This document shows positions 55,018 through 63,218 of a stretch of 64,000 nt of DNA, one piece after another. The notes under the pieces are model-generated. The model had not been told where the DNA came from. It saw nothing but the letters and a program-made list of their open reading frames with translations, and did no database searches. The stretch lies in the NCBI GenBank assembly GCA_965247565.1, contig CBDFHF010000003.1, positions 2,480,001-2,544,000 of the forward strand. The letters run 5' to 3'. The stretch is from CBDFHF01 sp965247565. Lineage in GTDB: Bacteria > Pseudomonadota > Gammaproteobacteria > Methylococcales > Methylomonadaceae. The stretch's first letter is position 1. Every line of letters starts with the position of its first letter. A program made the position numbers and the translations under genes.

Positions 55018-55065
55018 TCCCGGATGTTTTGTTCTAATTCATCCGGGAGTATCTACTAGTTTTTT
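55018..55065 (+). terminator. Terminator after PEP-CTERM gene 1
   Basis: TCCCGGATG pairs with CATCCGGGA across a 13-base loop; a T6 run follows at 55060-55065 after 11 bases. It would separate gene 1 from the rest of the cluster. Confidence 0.65.
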
Positions 55066-55177
55066 CGAGTTTCGCTCCGCTTTTTACAAGCTAATTCATA
55101 AGGTTTTAGCCAGATTATTTTGGGCGAGGTGTGAATGATCTATGTTGACCTGTTTAACCCGACTAAGAGAAAAACCA

Positions 55178-56038
55178 ATGAAAATTGATAAGCACTTATT
55201 TACTCGCTCAACACTTGCTACAAGTCTGAGTTTTATTACCGTTTTTGGCGTACTTGTTTTCTCCCATGCTGAAGCCGCCACGGTTTCGGGTGGCGCATTA
55301 ACCATTAATCTGGATCGGAATGCCTTAATAGCAGGTGTTGATCTCGACAATTACCCGGACAATCAAACCGACACATTTCCAATCTGCTGTAGACCCTCCA
55401 TTTATGTTGAAGAATTTTTTGACTCAGCCGCAGCTACGAGCAGAACTTTTACCCAACTATTGGGTGATAACACTCCTGATTTGTATGATAGCGTGTCGGA
55501 CGAGATCTCCGCAGTGGGGCTGCATTTTTCGGTCAATTCTGCTAATCCGTCTCCATTACCTGATGGAGCGGGATTCCATTACAACGAGAAAACCACATTT
55601 AATTTCAACCCATCAAATCTTTTGGGAACAGCATCTGGCCAAATTGGTTTTGGTGGAGTAATACGTTTTCGTGTTGATGTAGATCCCCCTAAAAACAGGA
55701 CTTTAATGGGAGATATGATACTGAAGTACGATCCGGCAAATGAAGGCTTTTCTCCAGGTCAATCAGGGTGGACGCTCATAAACAAAATTGGCTTCACGAC
55801 CGGTGCCTTTGATTTATTCGATGTAAGCACTAGTTTATCTGGTGATACTTTGGCGTTATCGGGTGTTTTAGGTTTAGGCGACGGTTTTGATCATCTTGGT
55901 GGAATAGGTGACACTCGTGTTGGCACATTTAGTTTTCAAACTACTGTAGTGCCGGTTCCCACCGCTATTTGGTTATTTGCTTCTGGTTTGGCTGGACTTA
56001 GTGCAGTCGGGCGTTCTAAGAGGAAGGCCCGTTTATGA
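55178..56038 (+). CDS. PEP-CTERM surface protein 2
   Basis: ATG at 55178 (MKIDKHLFTRSTLATSLSF) has AAGAGA upstream and gives 286 residues; an in-frame ATG at 55142 is less likely. Signal peptide cut near AEAA. The mature part starts VSGGALTINLDRNALIAG and includes FTQLLGDNTPDLYDS, GQIGFGGVIRFRVD, WTLINKIGFTTGAFDLFDVS and RVGTFSFQT, a plan shared with the proteins at 59824 and 62223. Sorting tail VPVPTAIWLFASGLAGL with RSKRK. The stop overlaps the start of the dockerin gene (ATGA), so the two are translationally coupled. Confidence 0.85.
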   Translation: MKIDKHLFTRSTLATSLSFITVFGVLVFSHAEAATVSGGALTINLDRNALIAGVDLDNYPDNQTDTFPICCRPSIYVEEFFDSAAATSRTFTQLLGDNTPDLYDSVSDEISAVGLHFSVNSANPSPLPDGAGFHYNEKTTFNFNPSNLLGTASGQIGFGGVIRFRVDVDPPKNRTLMGDMILKYDPANEGFSPGQSGWTLINKIGFTTGAFDLFDVSTSLSGDTLALSGVLGLGDGFDHLGGIGDTRVGTFSFQTTVVPVPTAIWLFASGLAGLSAVGRSKRKARL

Positions 56039-57741
56039 ACGATTTTTGTAAAAAATCATTTAACATTAAAACTATGGCTGCTCATCGTTTAAAGCTTAAT
56101 GCTATTTGTGCCGCGCTAGCTTTACCTACGGCGATTCAAGTCACATATGAAGCACAAGCTTCGGAGTTTGCATTAGGTTCCTACTCCAGTGTTCAGGTTA
56201 ATGTTGATGAGCTAGGGAAAAACATAATTGGTGATGCCGGAAATGAAACTACCATTGCCGTTAACCCAAGTAACCCAGCTAACATTGTCATAGGTTGGCG
56301 GCAGTTTGATGCGGCCCCGAATTCATATGTGCAAGCGGGTTGGTCCTACACTACCAATGGTGGATCGATTTGGAGTCCTATTGGGATATTACCGGCATTA
56401 CCTGAGCAGAGGCGCACTGATCCTGTATTAGACGTGAACTCCCAAGGGCATTTTTATTATCAGTCCTTGTCCCATAACGTCAATGGCGGCACAGATTTGT
56501 TTAGATCTATTGATGGCGGTAGAACCTGGCAAGAACCGGTTTATATGTTTCAAGGTGACAAAAACTGGTTAGCCGTTGACAGAACAGGGAGTACCAGCGA
56601 AGGGAATATCTATAGCGTCTGGCGGGACCCAACTGATCCCAAACACTTTGTAAGATCAACAGATAAAGGTAATAGTTTTCAACAGCCGGATAATGCATTG
56701 CCCGTGGAACTGGGGTTTGGAGAAATTAGCGTAGGTGTTGAAGGCGAGGTCTATGTCGTAGGCCGTAGTGAAGTGCCTGAACCGATTGTTAGTGGTATCA
56801 GCTTTGAACCGATTTCTTTTCTAAAATCGGTTAATGCCAAGGATGCCAGCGTTTCTCCTACGTTCACTATAAAAGATTTGAGTATGGGTGGAGCCCCTGT
56901 CACCTATTTTGGGCTTAATAATCCGAACCCGGGTGGCAATCTGGGCGATATTCAACTGGATATTGATCATTCCGTAGGACCATTGCGCGGCAATATTTAT
57001 GCGTTGGCAGCACTTGACCCTCCGGGTGTCGATAAAATGGATATACATTTTATTCGAAGCTCGGATGGCGGTGAAACTTGGTCAGAACCCATACGCATTA
57101 ATGATGACCCGGCCAATAAAAATAATTGGCAATGGTTCGCCATGATGAGTGTTGCGCCCAACTCGCGCATCGATGCAGTCTGGTATGACACCCGTAACAG
57201 TGGCACTCATGAGATCTCCCAGCTTTACTACGCCTATTCCTGGGATGGTGGTGTTACCTGGAGCCAAAATCAACCGGTCAGTCCGCCGTTTAACAGTCAT
57301 TTGCCGAAAATAACGCTCAGCGATGGCTCCCAACAGGCTAAAGCTAAAATGGGTGATTACACGCATATGGTATCTGATGCCACCGGAGGCCATGTTGCTT
57401 ACGCTGCGACTTACAATGGTGAGCACGATGTGTACTACCTAAATGTCTTTCCCGATTGCAACAGCAATAAACTGTCCGATGTGCTGGATATAAGCCAGCG
57501 CCGCAGTGGCGACACCAATACCAATCATATTCCGGATTCCTGCGAAAGCATTGTTGTACTTGGCGATGTTGACGGTGACCGTGATGTCGATCAACTGGAT
57601 GTTAATCAAGTCATCGCAGCCCGAAATAAACCGGCATCCGGGGTCAGTGATCCTAGAGATATTGATAAAAACGGGGTGATTAACGGACTGGATGCCAGAA
57701 AGCAAACCTTGTTGTGCACCCGGCCACGCTGCGCTGTATAG
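56035..57741 (+). CDS. Sialidase-like Asp-box protein with C-terminal dockerin
   Basis: 568 residues. A signal-like N-terminus to about residue 43. The main domain is a six-bladed propeller of the sialidase superfamily with Asp boxes SxDxGxTW at about 158 (SIDGGRTW), 208 (STDKGNSF), 342 (SSDGGETW) and 402 (SWDGGVTW). Residues 509-566 form a type-I-like dockerin with two Ca-binding F-hand loops (DVDGDRDVDQLD and DIDKNGVINGLD) and a CTRPRC end. It may hydrolyse sialic acid or related sugars, or only bind them; the catalytic Arg triad and Tyr/Glu are not certain. It lacks its own sorting tail, which fits attachment through the cohesin gene next to it. Confidence 0.8.
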   Translation: MNDFCKKSFNIKTMAAHRLKLNAICAALALPTAIQVTYEAQASEFALGSYSSVQVNVDELGKNIIGDAGNETTIAVNPSNPANIVIGWRQFDAAPNSYVQAGWSYTTNGGSIWSPIGILPALPEQRRTDPVLDVNSQGHFYYQSLSHNVNGGTDLFRSIDGGRTWQEPVYMFQGDKNWLAVDRTGSTSEGNIYSVWRDPTDPKHFVRSTDKGNSFQQPDNALPVELGFGEISVGVEGEVYVVGRSEVPEPIVSGISFEPISFLKSVNAKDASVSPTFTIKDLSMGGAPVTYFGLNNPNPGGNLGDIQLDIDHSVGPLRGNIYALAALDPPGVDKMDIHFIRSSDGGETWSEPIRINDDPANKNNWQWFAMMSVAPNSRIDAVWYDTRNSGTHEISQLYYAYSWDGGVTWSQNQPVSPPFNSHLPKITLSDGSQQAKAKMGDYTHMVSDATGGHVAYAATYNGEHDVYYLNVFPDCNSNKLSDVLDISQRRSGDTNTNHIPDSCESIVVLGDVDGDRDVDQLDVNQVIAARNKPASGVSDPRDIDKNGVINGLDARKQTLLCTRPRCAV

Positions 57742-57773
57742 AACGATAAAACAATCCTTTCGAGATTAAAACA

Positions 57774-58391
57774 ATGATCACAAACCACCTAAAACTTTTA
57801 ATGCTCGGCGCGCTGCTACTGATGAGCCACATCTCACATGCCAGTGCATCTACAGCTGTTAATACTGCCAATCTGTTTCTGAGTATTGCTCAGATTACCC
57901 AAACCGGCAATTCGGTCACTGTCGATATCGGCTTTTCAGGACTGGCCTCAGGTGCGGCGCCATCTCTTGGAGGGTACGATGTTAACTTAAGTTTTGATCC
58001 AACTTATTTGTCGTATGCGGGTACCGCGTTTGGCGACGCGACCTTAGGCAATCAACTGGATTTAGCACAGCTGGGTTCAACAGCGATTGCCGAATTGCCT
58101 GGTGTTGGCATTGTCAATTTGTTTGAATTGTCGGGCGACAGCGTTGAAGATTTAAACAACTTGCAAGCAAGCAGTTTCAATTTGGCGACCGTCAGCTTTG
58201 ATGTGCTCAATCCTGGTACCAGTTTATTACAACTCGAAATTAATTCCTTAGCCGATGCTGATGGCAATGCGCTTTCAGCGATCACCATTTCTGCACCCGT
58301 TACCACCGTTCCAATACCTTCCGCATTGTTAATGCTTTTAACCGGTTTGACAGGCCTGATCGCTTCCAACGCCAAAAGATTAGTTGTTTAG
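57774..58391 (+). CDS. Cohesin-domain protein with PEP-CTERM tail
   Basis: 205 residues. Signal peptide (MLGALLLMSHISHASA), a cohesin domain at about 27-170 (VTVDIGFSGLASGAAPSLGG, YDVNLSFDPTYLSYAG, ATVSFDVLNPGTSLLQLE), then VPIPSALLMLLTGLTGLIAS with NAKR as a PEP-CTERM-type sorting tail. Cohesins bind dockerins with calcium; here the partner is plainly the dockerin gene 32 bases upstream. The sorting tail would place the cohesin on the outer face of the envelope after exosortase processing. The tail has no WLFG, so it is a variant of the class. Confidence 0.78.
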   Translation: MITNHLKLLMLGALLLMSHISHASASTAVNTANLFLSIAQITQTGNSVTVDIGFSGLASGAAPSLGGYDVNLSFDPTYLSYAGTAFGDATLGNQLDLAQLGSTAIAELPGVGIVNLFELSGDSVEDLNNLQASSFNLATVSFDVLNPGTSLLQLEINSLADADGNALSAITISAPVTTVPIPSALLMLLTGLTGLIASNAKRLVV

Positions 58392-58476
58392 CTGTCAACA
58401 CTCCCTTTAGGCTTTCAAAGAGGTCCGACCTGCCAAACCATTTTTTACACCACTTAGTATATAAGGAAATATGATC

Positions 58477-59574
58477 ATGAAAATCACTTCAAAACGACCA
58501 AGCGTAATTAACGGAGAGGCGAAAGCTAATCCCAAATTTATACTAATAACTGCTCTCTCAGCTGCAGGTGTTTTATTAGCTTCCACCAATGCTAACGCAA
58601 CCATCCCCGGTAACCTCGGTGGTACTGCTTATATGACTTATAACCAGTCTGCCTGGTCGACCATGGTCGAATCTTATGTTCCCTTGGATATCAATGGCAA
58701 TCCGATAGGTAATACCCCGGTTGCTACCGAGGATTCTTATGGCAAACGCTTCTATTACCCGCAAAAATTTATGGGGGCAGAATTTTCTCCTGCTTCGATT
58801 AAAGCGTCCGGTTTAGCATCCGAAGCTAGAATTGCAAATGGCACGGCGGATCCCATTGCTGTCGAGCAATGGCGTCTTTTCGATCCCGCTCAAAGGGTGC
58901 CACTACCGCAACCCATTGGTGGTTTCGCGATGCCTGTTGATACTCTTGCTTCTGGCATAGACCCCAGCTGGGGAGCTGGCTATAAAGAAAGTTATAGCTA
59001 TAACCCAGATGATTTTTCAACATTCCCTGACAATGGTTTAGTGAACGGTTTTGGTGGTACGCAAACCTTTGATTTAATCAGCCTCGGTGGTACTTTTCGT
59101 CTTGCCAGTGATTTGGTTTCCCCTGGCGGCTCATTGTGGTGGGGTAACATGACGATTGAAGGTATAGACAATGATACAACAGATTTTTATGGCGCGGAAA
59201 AATGGTATATCGGTTCGCGTGGCAATTCTCAAGCCTCCCATACCACCTTTGAACTGGTTAATCCGGTCTTTGGTGTCGATCCAACAACAGGACTGACCAC
59301 CTTGGAAGCCGATTATAAATGGGGAGACTCCACCTTATCCCAGTTCTTTGGTTTGTACATACAAGATAAAATCGACGAGAACGGTAACTATGTTTTTGAT
59401 GAAAACGGTTCTCCAATACAGGAATTTAATCCATCCGGCCAAAAAATCCTCGGCCATATTTCCTTAAATCCGGCAGCAGTGCCTGTGCCTGCCAGCGTCT
59501 GGTTGTTCGGTAGCGCAGTGTTTGGTTTTCTGGGAACTCATTTTAGAAAGTTCACCCATCGTATCAGGGCGTAA
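58477..59574 (+). CDS. PEP-CTERM surface protein 3, duplicated family A
   Basis: ATG at 58477 is preferred over 58471 because of the AAGGA spacing (365 residues). Signal peptide to about residue 45 (LASTNANATIPG). The mature protein begins GNLGGTAYMTYNQSAWSTM and contains ESYVPLDINGNPIGNTPVAT, KRFYYPQKFMGAEFSPASIK, FRLASDLVSPGGSLWWGNMT and HTTFELVNPVFGVDPTTGLT. Tail VPVPASVWLFGSAVFGFLG + RKFTHRIR. It is a close paralogue of the gene at 60951, with long blocks identical. Family not recognised. Confidence 0.85.
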   Translation: MKITSKRPSVINGEAKANPKFILITALSAAGVLLASTNANATIPGNLGGTAYMTYNQSAWSTMVESYVPLDINGNPIGNTPVATEDSYGKRFYYPQKFMGAEFSPASIKASGLASEARIANGTADPIAVEQWRLFDPAQRVPLPQPIGGFAMPVDTLASGIDPSWGAGYKESYSYNPDDFSTFPDNGLVNGFGGTQTFDLISLGGTFRLASDLVSPGGSLWWGNMTIEGIDNDTTDFYGAEKWYIGSRGNSQASHTTFELVNPVFGVDPTTGLTTLEADYKWGDSTLSQFFGLYIQDKIDENGNYVFDENGSPIQEFNPSGQKILGHISLNPAAVPVPASVWLFGSAVFGFLGTHFRKFTHRIRA

Positions 59575-59732
59575 GTCGTAGGTGCCACCGGGCATCTTGA
59601 ATTGATGAAAATCCTCTGGCTACTCTGGCCCTGAATGATCATTAGGTTTCAGAACATCCGCGTTTGACAGCCACTTTAATAAAACTTTTATAAGGAGATA
59701 AGAATTTGAAAAAAACAAACCCCTAGATCGTA

Positions 59733-59762
59733 TTGGTGGTCAGGCCATAGCCTGACCACCAA
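59733..59762. terminator. 13-bp stem hairpin between PEP-CTERM genes
   Basis: TTGGTGGTCAGGC-cata-GCCTGACCACCAA is a perfect stem with a four-base loop, 158 bases after the stop at 59574. There is no T-run on the plus strand, so it may act as an mRNA 3' end stabiliser rather than a standard terminator. Confidence 0.5.
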
Positions 59763-59823
59763 GTACAAACCCATTTCTTAGCTTACTTTAAAGCTTAATC
59801 CATTCAGCGTAATTGAGAATAAT

Positions 59824-60639
59824 ATGATGAAAATGAATAGACTTAAACTGGCAGCGGCCGGATTGTTAACATTCAGTGCCTTCACTGGCTTGATTAATCC
59901 GACAGCCGCTTCAGCAGCAGCGGTAACAACGGGCCATTTCGACCTAACCCTGGATCGCCAGTATTTCCATAACAACGGCATAGAGGTGATACGCTGGTTT
60001 GATGCAGAACGCAGCGCCAATAAAAATGAGTGCCAACTTCGAAATTGTGGCGCTGATCCGCTTAACACAACCTTCGATGGCTCTGTTAATCCCGACCTTT
60101 CAGTGGCCCAGGTTTTTTCGTTCGATGTTTACGGAAACACGGTTCCATCCCCACCAAACGGGCCGCTTGGCTTGGGTGCCAGATTTCCCCAAAATTCAAC
60201 CTTTACCTATAACAATAGCAATCCCTACGATAATAACCATGGTCAGATCGGATTGGGTGGTGTCATGGTGATGGCTTACACAGGGGCTATTCCGGGTGGT
60301 GGTTCAAGCACGTTTGGTGATTTTCAAATGAAAAATGTAGGCGCCAACTGGTTGTTGACCAATAAAATATCATTCACCTCTGACGCTTTTTTATTGACCG
60401 ATGTCACCACCACTATTCTTGATGCCAATAATTTTGCGCTTTCCGGCAATGTTAAATATGCCAATGCGGGTGCGGCCGGCTTTTTGGGTGGTCAATTAGG
60501 CGACACCGTTGGCACTTTCAGTTTTACAACAGCGGTCCCCGTTCCTGGTGCCGTCTGGCTTTTCGGCAGTGGGATATTGGGATTACTAGGTTCTCGCTAT
60601 CGCCGGGCATCAACTAAGGCAAGTTCACACTCTCTTTAA
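59824..60639 (+). CDS. PEP-CTERM surface protein 4, family B
   Basis: 271 residues, signal peptide to about 36 (PTAASAAAV). Mature part begins TTGHFDLTLDRQYFHNNG and includes GQIGLGGVMVMAY, WLLTNKISFTSDAFLLTDVT, FALSGNVKYANAG and TVGTFSFTTA, the same layout as protein 2. Two Cys (ECQLRNCGADP) could form a disulfide. Tail VPVPGAVWLFGSGILGLLG with RYRRAS. No enzyme motif seen. Confidence 0.85.
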   Translation: MMKMNRLKLAAAGLLTFSAFTGLINPTAASAAAVTTGHFDLTLDRQYFHNNGIEVIRWFDAERSANKNECQLRNCGADPLNTTFDGSVNPDLSVAQVFSFDVYGNTVPSPPNGPLGLGARFPQNSTFTYNNSNPYDNNHGQIGLGGVMVMAYTGAIPGGGSSTFGDFQMKNVGANWLLTNKISFTSDAFLLTDVTTTILDANNFALSGNVKYANAGAAGFLGGQLGDTVGTFSFTTAVPVPGAVWLFGSGILGLLGSRYRRASTKASSHSL

Positions 60640-60726
60640 AGTAAAGCTTGAGGAGGTTGCAATTTGTCAATTAGCAATCAACCAGAAGAGTTAGAACGGT
60701 ACTAAGGTCTTGAAAGTAGCCGTGCA

Positions 60727-60758
60727 AGAATTTCCTGTCTGGTAAGGCAGGAAATTCT
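60727..60758. terminator. 11-bp stem hairpin
   Basis: AGAATTTCCTG-tctggtaagg-CAGGAAATTCT, perfect stem, 88 bases after the stop at 60639. No T-run follows. It lies in the 293-base gap before protein 5, in front of leader element A. Confidence 0.5.
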
Positions 60759-60820
60759 GCAGCAGAACAAGAATAACAATCTTGTCCGGAGTGTTTTCGA
60801 AACTGGCTAACTGACATGAG

Positions 60821-60858
60821 CGATGGGTTCGAAGACACCAACTCCGAGCCGCTTCAAG
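60821..60858 (+). promoter_or_regulatory. Conserved leader element A
   Basis: The segment from CGATGGGTTCG to GAGCCGCTTCAAG closely matches element B (62107-62142) upstream of the last PEP-CTERM gene. A short stem GGTTCG / CGAGCC can form. It ends 92 bases before the protein 5 start. The match outside the coding region, in front of two members of the same class, suggests a shared regulatory RNA or protein site. Confidence 0.45.
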
Positions 60859-60950
60859 ATAATGCTTGTTAATACAATAGCAAAATACGGTGGAGCCTAT
60901 GCAACGCAGCCCGCCGGACACTCAGACAAACTTTGTTAAGGAATAGGACA

Positions 60951-62000
60951 ATGAGAATGAATACCAAACAAAAAAAACAGCCCCAACCATTAATCAAATC
61001 AGTTCGCCTTATACTACCGTTGGCGGCAATTGCGGGTACGCTGTTAGCTCCATCTTTAGCGCATGCAGCGCTTCCCGGCACTCTTGGCGGCACCGCTTAT
61101 ATGACTTATGACCAAGCCGCCTGGGCGACCATGGTCGAATCCTATGTCCCTTTGGATATCAATGGTAATCCAGTGGGTGATACGCCGGTTGCTACCGAGG
61201 ATGCTTTTGGCAAGCGCTTTTATTATCCGCAAAAATTCATGGGGCCAGAGTTTTCTCCAGCATCGATAAAACCTTCTGGTTTAGCTTCAGAAGCTTTAAT
61301 TAACCAAGGTACTGCCGACCCAATCGCTGTCGAGCAATGGCGTATTTACGATCCCGCTCAGCGGGTGCCGCTGCCGCAACCCGCCGGTGGTTTCGCCATG
61401 CCGGTCGATCCTATCACCCCGGGCATTGATCCCAGCTGGGGAGAAGGGCATAAAGAAAGTGTGAGCCAGAACTACGATTATTTACTTCCTGGAGCATATC
61501 GTGATGTGATCAGTCTCGGAGGTACCTTTCGCCTTGCCAGTGATTTGGTATCGCCGGGAGGCTCTTTATGGTGGAGCAATATGACCATTGAAGGTGGAAG
61601 GATGCAAGGGTTGAATAATTACGATGTGCTTGACCCTGAAAAATGGTACATCGGCTCCCAAGGCACGGATCAAGCCACACATACCACCTTTGAACTAGTC
61701 AATCCTGTCTTTGGTGTCGATCCAACAACAGGACTGACCACCTTGGAAGCCGATTATAAATGGGGAGATTCTACTTTATCCCAATTTTTTGGTTTATATA
61801 TAGACGGGTATGTAACCGACGAAAACGGTGACTATGTACTTGATGAAAACGGCCTAGCAAAAATTATATTTAATCCAGCCGGCCAAAAAATACTTGGTCA
61901 CATTTCCCTAAATCCTGCGGCTGTGCCTGTACCTGCGTCCGCCTGGCTATTTGGCAGCGCTGTACTCGGATTTCTTAGGCTTCGCTTAAAGAAGGCTTGA
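60951..62000 (+). CDS. PEP-CTERM surface protein 5, duplicated family A
   Basis: ATG at 60951 with AAGGAA eight bases before it gives 349 residues; an upstream TTG in the same frame is unlikely. Signal peptide to about 43 (PSLAHAALPG). The sequence follows protein 3 closely: GTLGGTAYMTYDQAAWATM, ESYVPLDINGNPVGDTPVAT, SLWWSNMTIEG, NPVFGVDPTTGLTTLEADYK. Tail VPVPASAWLFGSAVLGFLR + RLKK. The two are clear paralogues, and differ mostly in a central loop, perhaps the binding face. Confidence 0.85.
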   Translation: MRMNTKQKKQPQPLIKSVRLILPLAAIAGTLLAPSLAHAALPGTLGGTAYMTYDQAAWATMVESYVPLDINGNPVGDTPVATEDAFGKRFYYPQKFMGPEFSPASIKPSGLASEALINQGTADPIAVEQWRIYDPAQRVPLPQPAGGFAMPVDPITPGIDPSWGEGHKESVSQNYDYLLPGAYRDVISLGGTFRLASDLVSPGGSLWWSNMTIEGGRMQGLNNYDVLDPEKWYIGSQGTDQATHTTFELVNPVFGVDPTTGLTTLEADYKWGDSTLSQFFGLYIDGYVTDENGDYVLDENGLAKIIFNPAGQKILGHISLNPAAVPVPASAWLFGSAVLGFLRLRLKKA

Positions 62001-62027
62001 TCGGTAATAAGTCAGGCTCACAGAGAA

Positions 62028-62056
62028 TGGGCGTTAACTAACAACGCCTATTTTTT
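62028..62056 (+). terminator. Terminator after PEP-CTERM gene 5
   Basis: GGCGTT-aactaac-AACGCC followed by TATTTTTT. It begins 30 bases after the stop of gene 5 and is a standard rho-independent signal with a short stem. Confidence 0.7.
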
Positions 62057-62106
62057 AGAACCGGACTTGATTTTCAATCCCGTTCCCCATGTTTTCAAAA
62101 TAGCTA

Positions 62107-62142
62107 CGATGAGTTCGGGGTTAAACCCTGAGCCGCTTCAAG
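62107..62142 (+). promoter_or_regulatory. Conserved leader element B
   Basis: The segment from CGATGAGTTCGG to GAGCCGCTTCAAG is the counterpart of element A; the internal part can form a stem (TTCGGGG with CCCTGAG). It ends 80 bases before the protein 6 start. The same TTCAAG box also closes the riboswitch-like leader of gene 1 (GTTGCCTTCAAG). Confidence 0.45.
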
Positions 62143-62222
62143 TCTTGGGCGCTTTCTAACACTCGAAAGGTTGAGTCGAATGGACTGAGGATTTTTTAAA
62201 TTTATCTATTAAGGAAAATAAA

Positions 62223-63056
62223 ATGAAGAAAACTAAAAACAACCGCTTTAAACTGGCAACTGTCGGATTGCTGACCGTTAGTGCTTTTGCCGGTTCGCTA
62301 TTTCCATCTCAGGTGAATGCAGCACTGGTAACTGGGGTGGCGAAAATTTCAATCGACAACCCTGCTTTAGCTGCAACGACAATCAGTGGTTTTTATCCGG
62401 TTGGAACCTATATTTCAGCATTTTTTGATTCCAGCCACGACTTGGAAGATTTAACCAATGTGCTTCCCGCTGTGCCAACAATTGCGTTGAGCACAACCAG
62501 CAAAGATCAATATCTACCTTTTCCCGTTCAACCATCTACTGTGCCGTCCGCACAAAATGACCGGTTTCCCCAGGCAACCACCATGGATACCAGCAACACC
62601 TCTGTTGGCCAGATTGGTTTGAGTGGCGCGATGCGAAATTCAAGTACGGATCCAACCAAGATAAATTATCTGGAGAACCAGGATTTATCTTTACAAAAAG
62701 TTAACAATGTCTGGAATGTGATGGCACATGATAGTGTTGGCGGTACTCAAACACTTTATCAATTGGCAAGCGGCTATTCGGAGCTTATAGATTCCAATGG
62801 AAATCTCAACCTCAGCGGCAACCTAATTTGGGGTGATGGCACTAATGCCGTGGTATACGGCATTCCTGGAGGCACTCCCGGTGGATTCGCTCCTTGGGTG
62901 AATTTTGCGCAAGTGCCTGCTAATCTTCGTAATACGGTGATTGGGCATCTGGAGTTGTCAACCGTGGTTCCAGTTCCGGCCGCTGTGTGGTTGTTTGGTA
63001 GTGCGTTGTTGGGCTTTACCGGTCTGAACCGCTACAAGGCTAAAATCTTGGCATAG
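62223..63056 (+). CDS. PEP-CTERM surface protein 6, family B
   Basis: 277 residues with RBS AAGGAA. Signal peptide to about 33 (PSQVNAALV). The mature part has the family B plan in a diverged form: AKISIDNPALAATTISG, GQIGLSGAMRN, LNLSGNLIWGDGTNAV and VIGHLELSTV. Tail VPVPAAVWLFGSALLGFTG with RYKAK. Followed by two hairpins and then the TonB-dependent receptor. Confidence 0.85.
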   Translation: MKKTKNNRFKLATVGLLTVSAFAGSLFPSQVNAALVTGVAKISIDNPALAATTISGFYPVGTYISAFFDSSHDLEDLTNVLPAVPTIALSTTSKDQYLPFPVQPSTVPSAQNDRFPQATTMDTSNTSVGQIGLSGAMRNSSTDPTKINYLENQDLSLQKVNNVWNVMAHDSVGGTQTLYQLASGYSELIDSNGNLNLSGNLIWGDGTNAVVYGIPGGTPGGFAPWVNFAQVPANLRNTVIGHLELSTVVPVPAAVWLFGSALLGFTGLNRYKAKILA

Positions 63057-63077
63057 GATACAAAGCCTTTAAATTAA

Positions 63078-63109
63078 TTAGCGGGATTTTATGTAAATAA
63101 ACCCGCTAA
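63078..63109 (+). terminator. Terminator-like hairpin after PEP-CTERM gene 6
   Basis: TTAGCGGG-attttatgtaaataaa-CCCGCTAA, 8-bp stem with a 16-base loop, 22 bases past the stop. Weak T-run after it. Confidence 0.55.
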
Positions 63110-63143
63110 AATAAATCTGCCATTTCAATCGCTATTAGTTTAG

Positions 63144-63173
63144 CCCGGCGCGATAAAGCCAGTATGCGCCGGG
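63144..63173 (+). terminator. GC-rich hairpin before the receptor gene
   Basis: CCCGGCGC-gataaagccagtat-GCGCCGGG followed by TTGTTAT. It lies 46 bases before the receptor start, so it may be a terminator for the PEP-CTERM cluster or a leader hairpin of the receptor. Confidence 0.55.
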
Positions 63174-63218
63174 TTGTTATCGCATCTGTATCATTCTAAA
63201 AGTAACCTAATAGTTTTC

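Noticed and set aside
60825..60840. GGGTTCGA resembling a tRNA T-loop
   Set aside because: No acceptor, D or anticodon stem can be drawn around it; it belongs to the leader element shared with 62107-62142.
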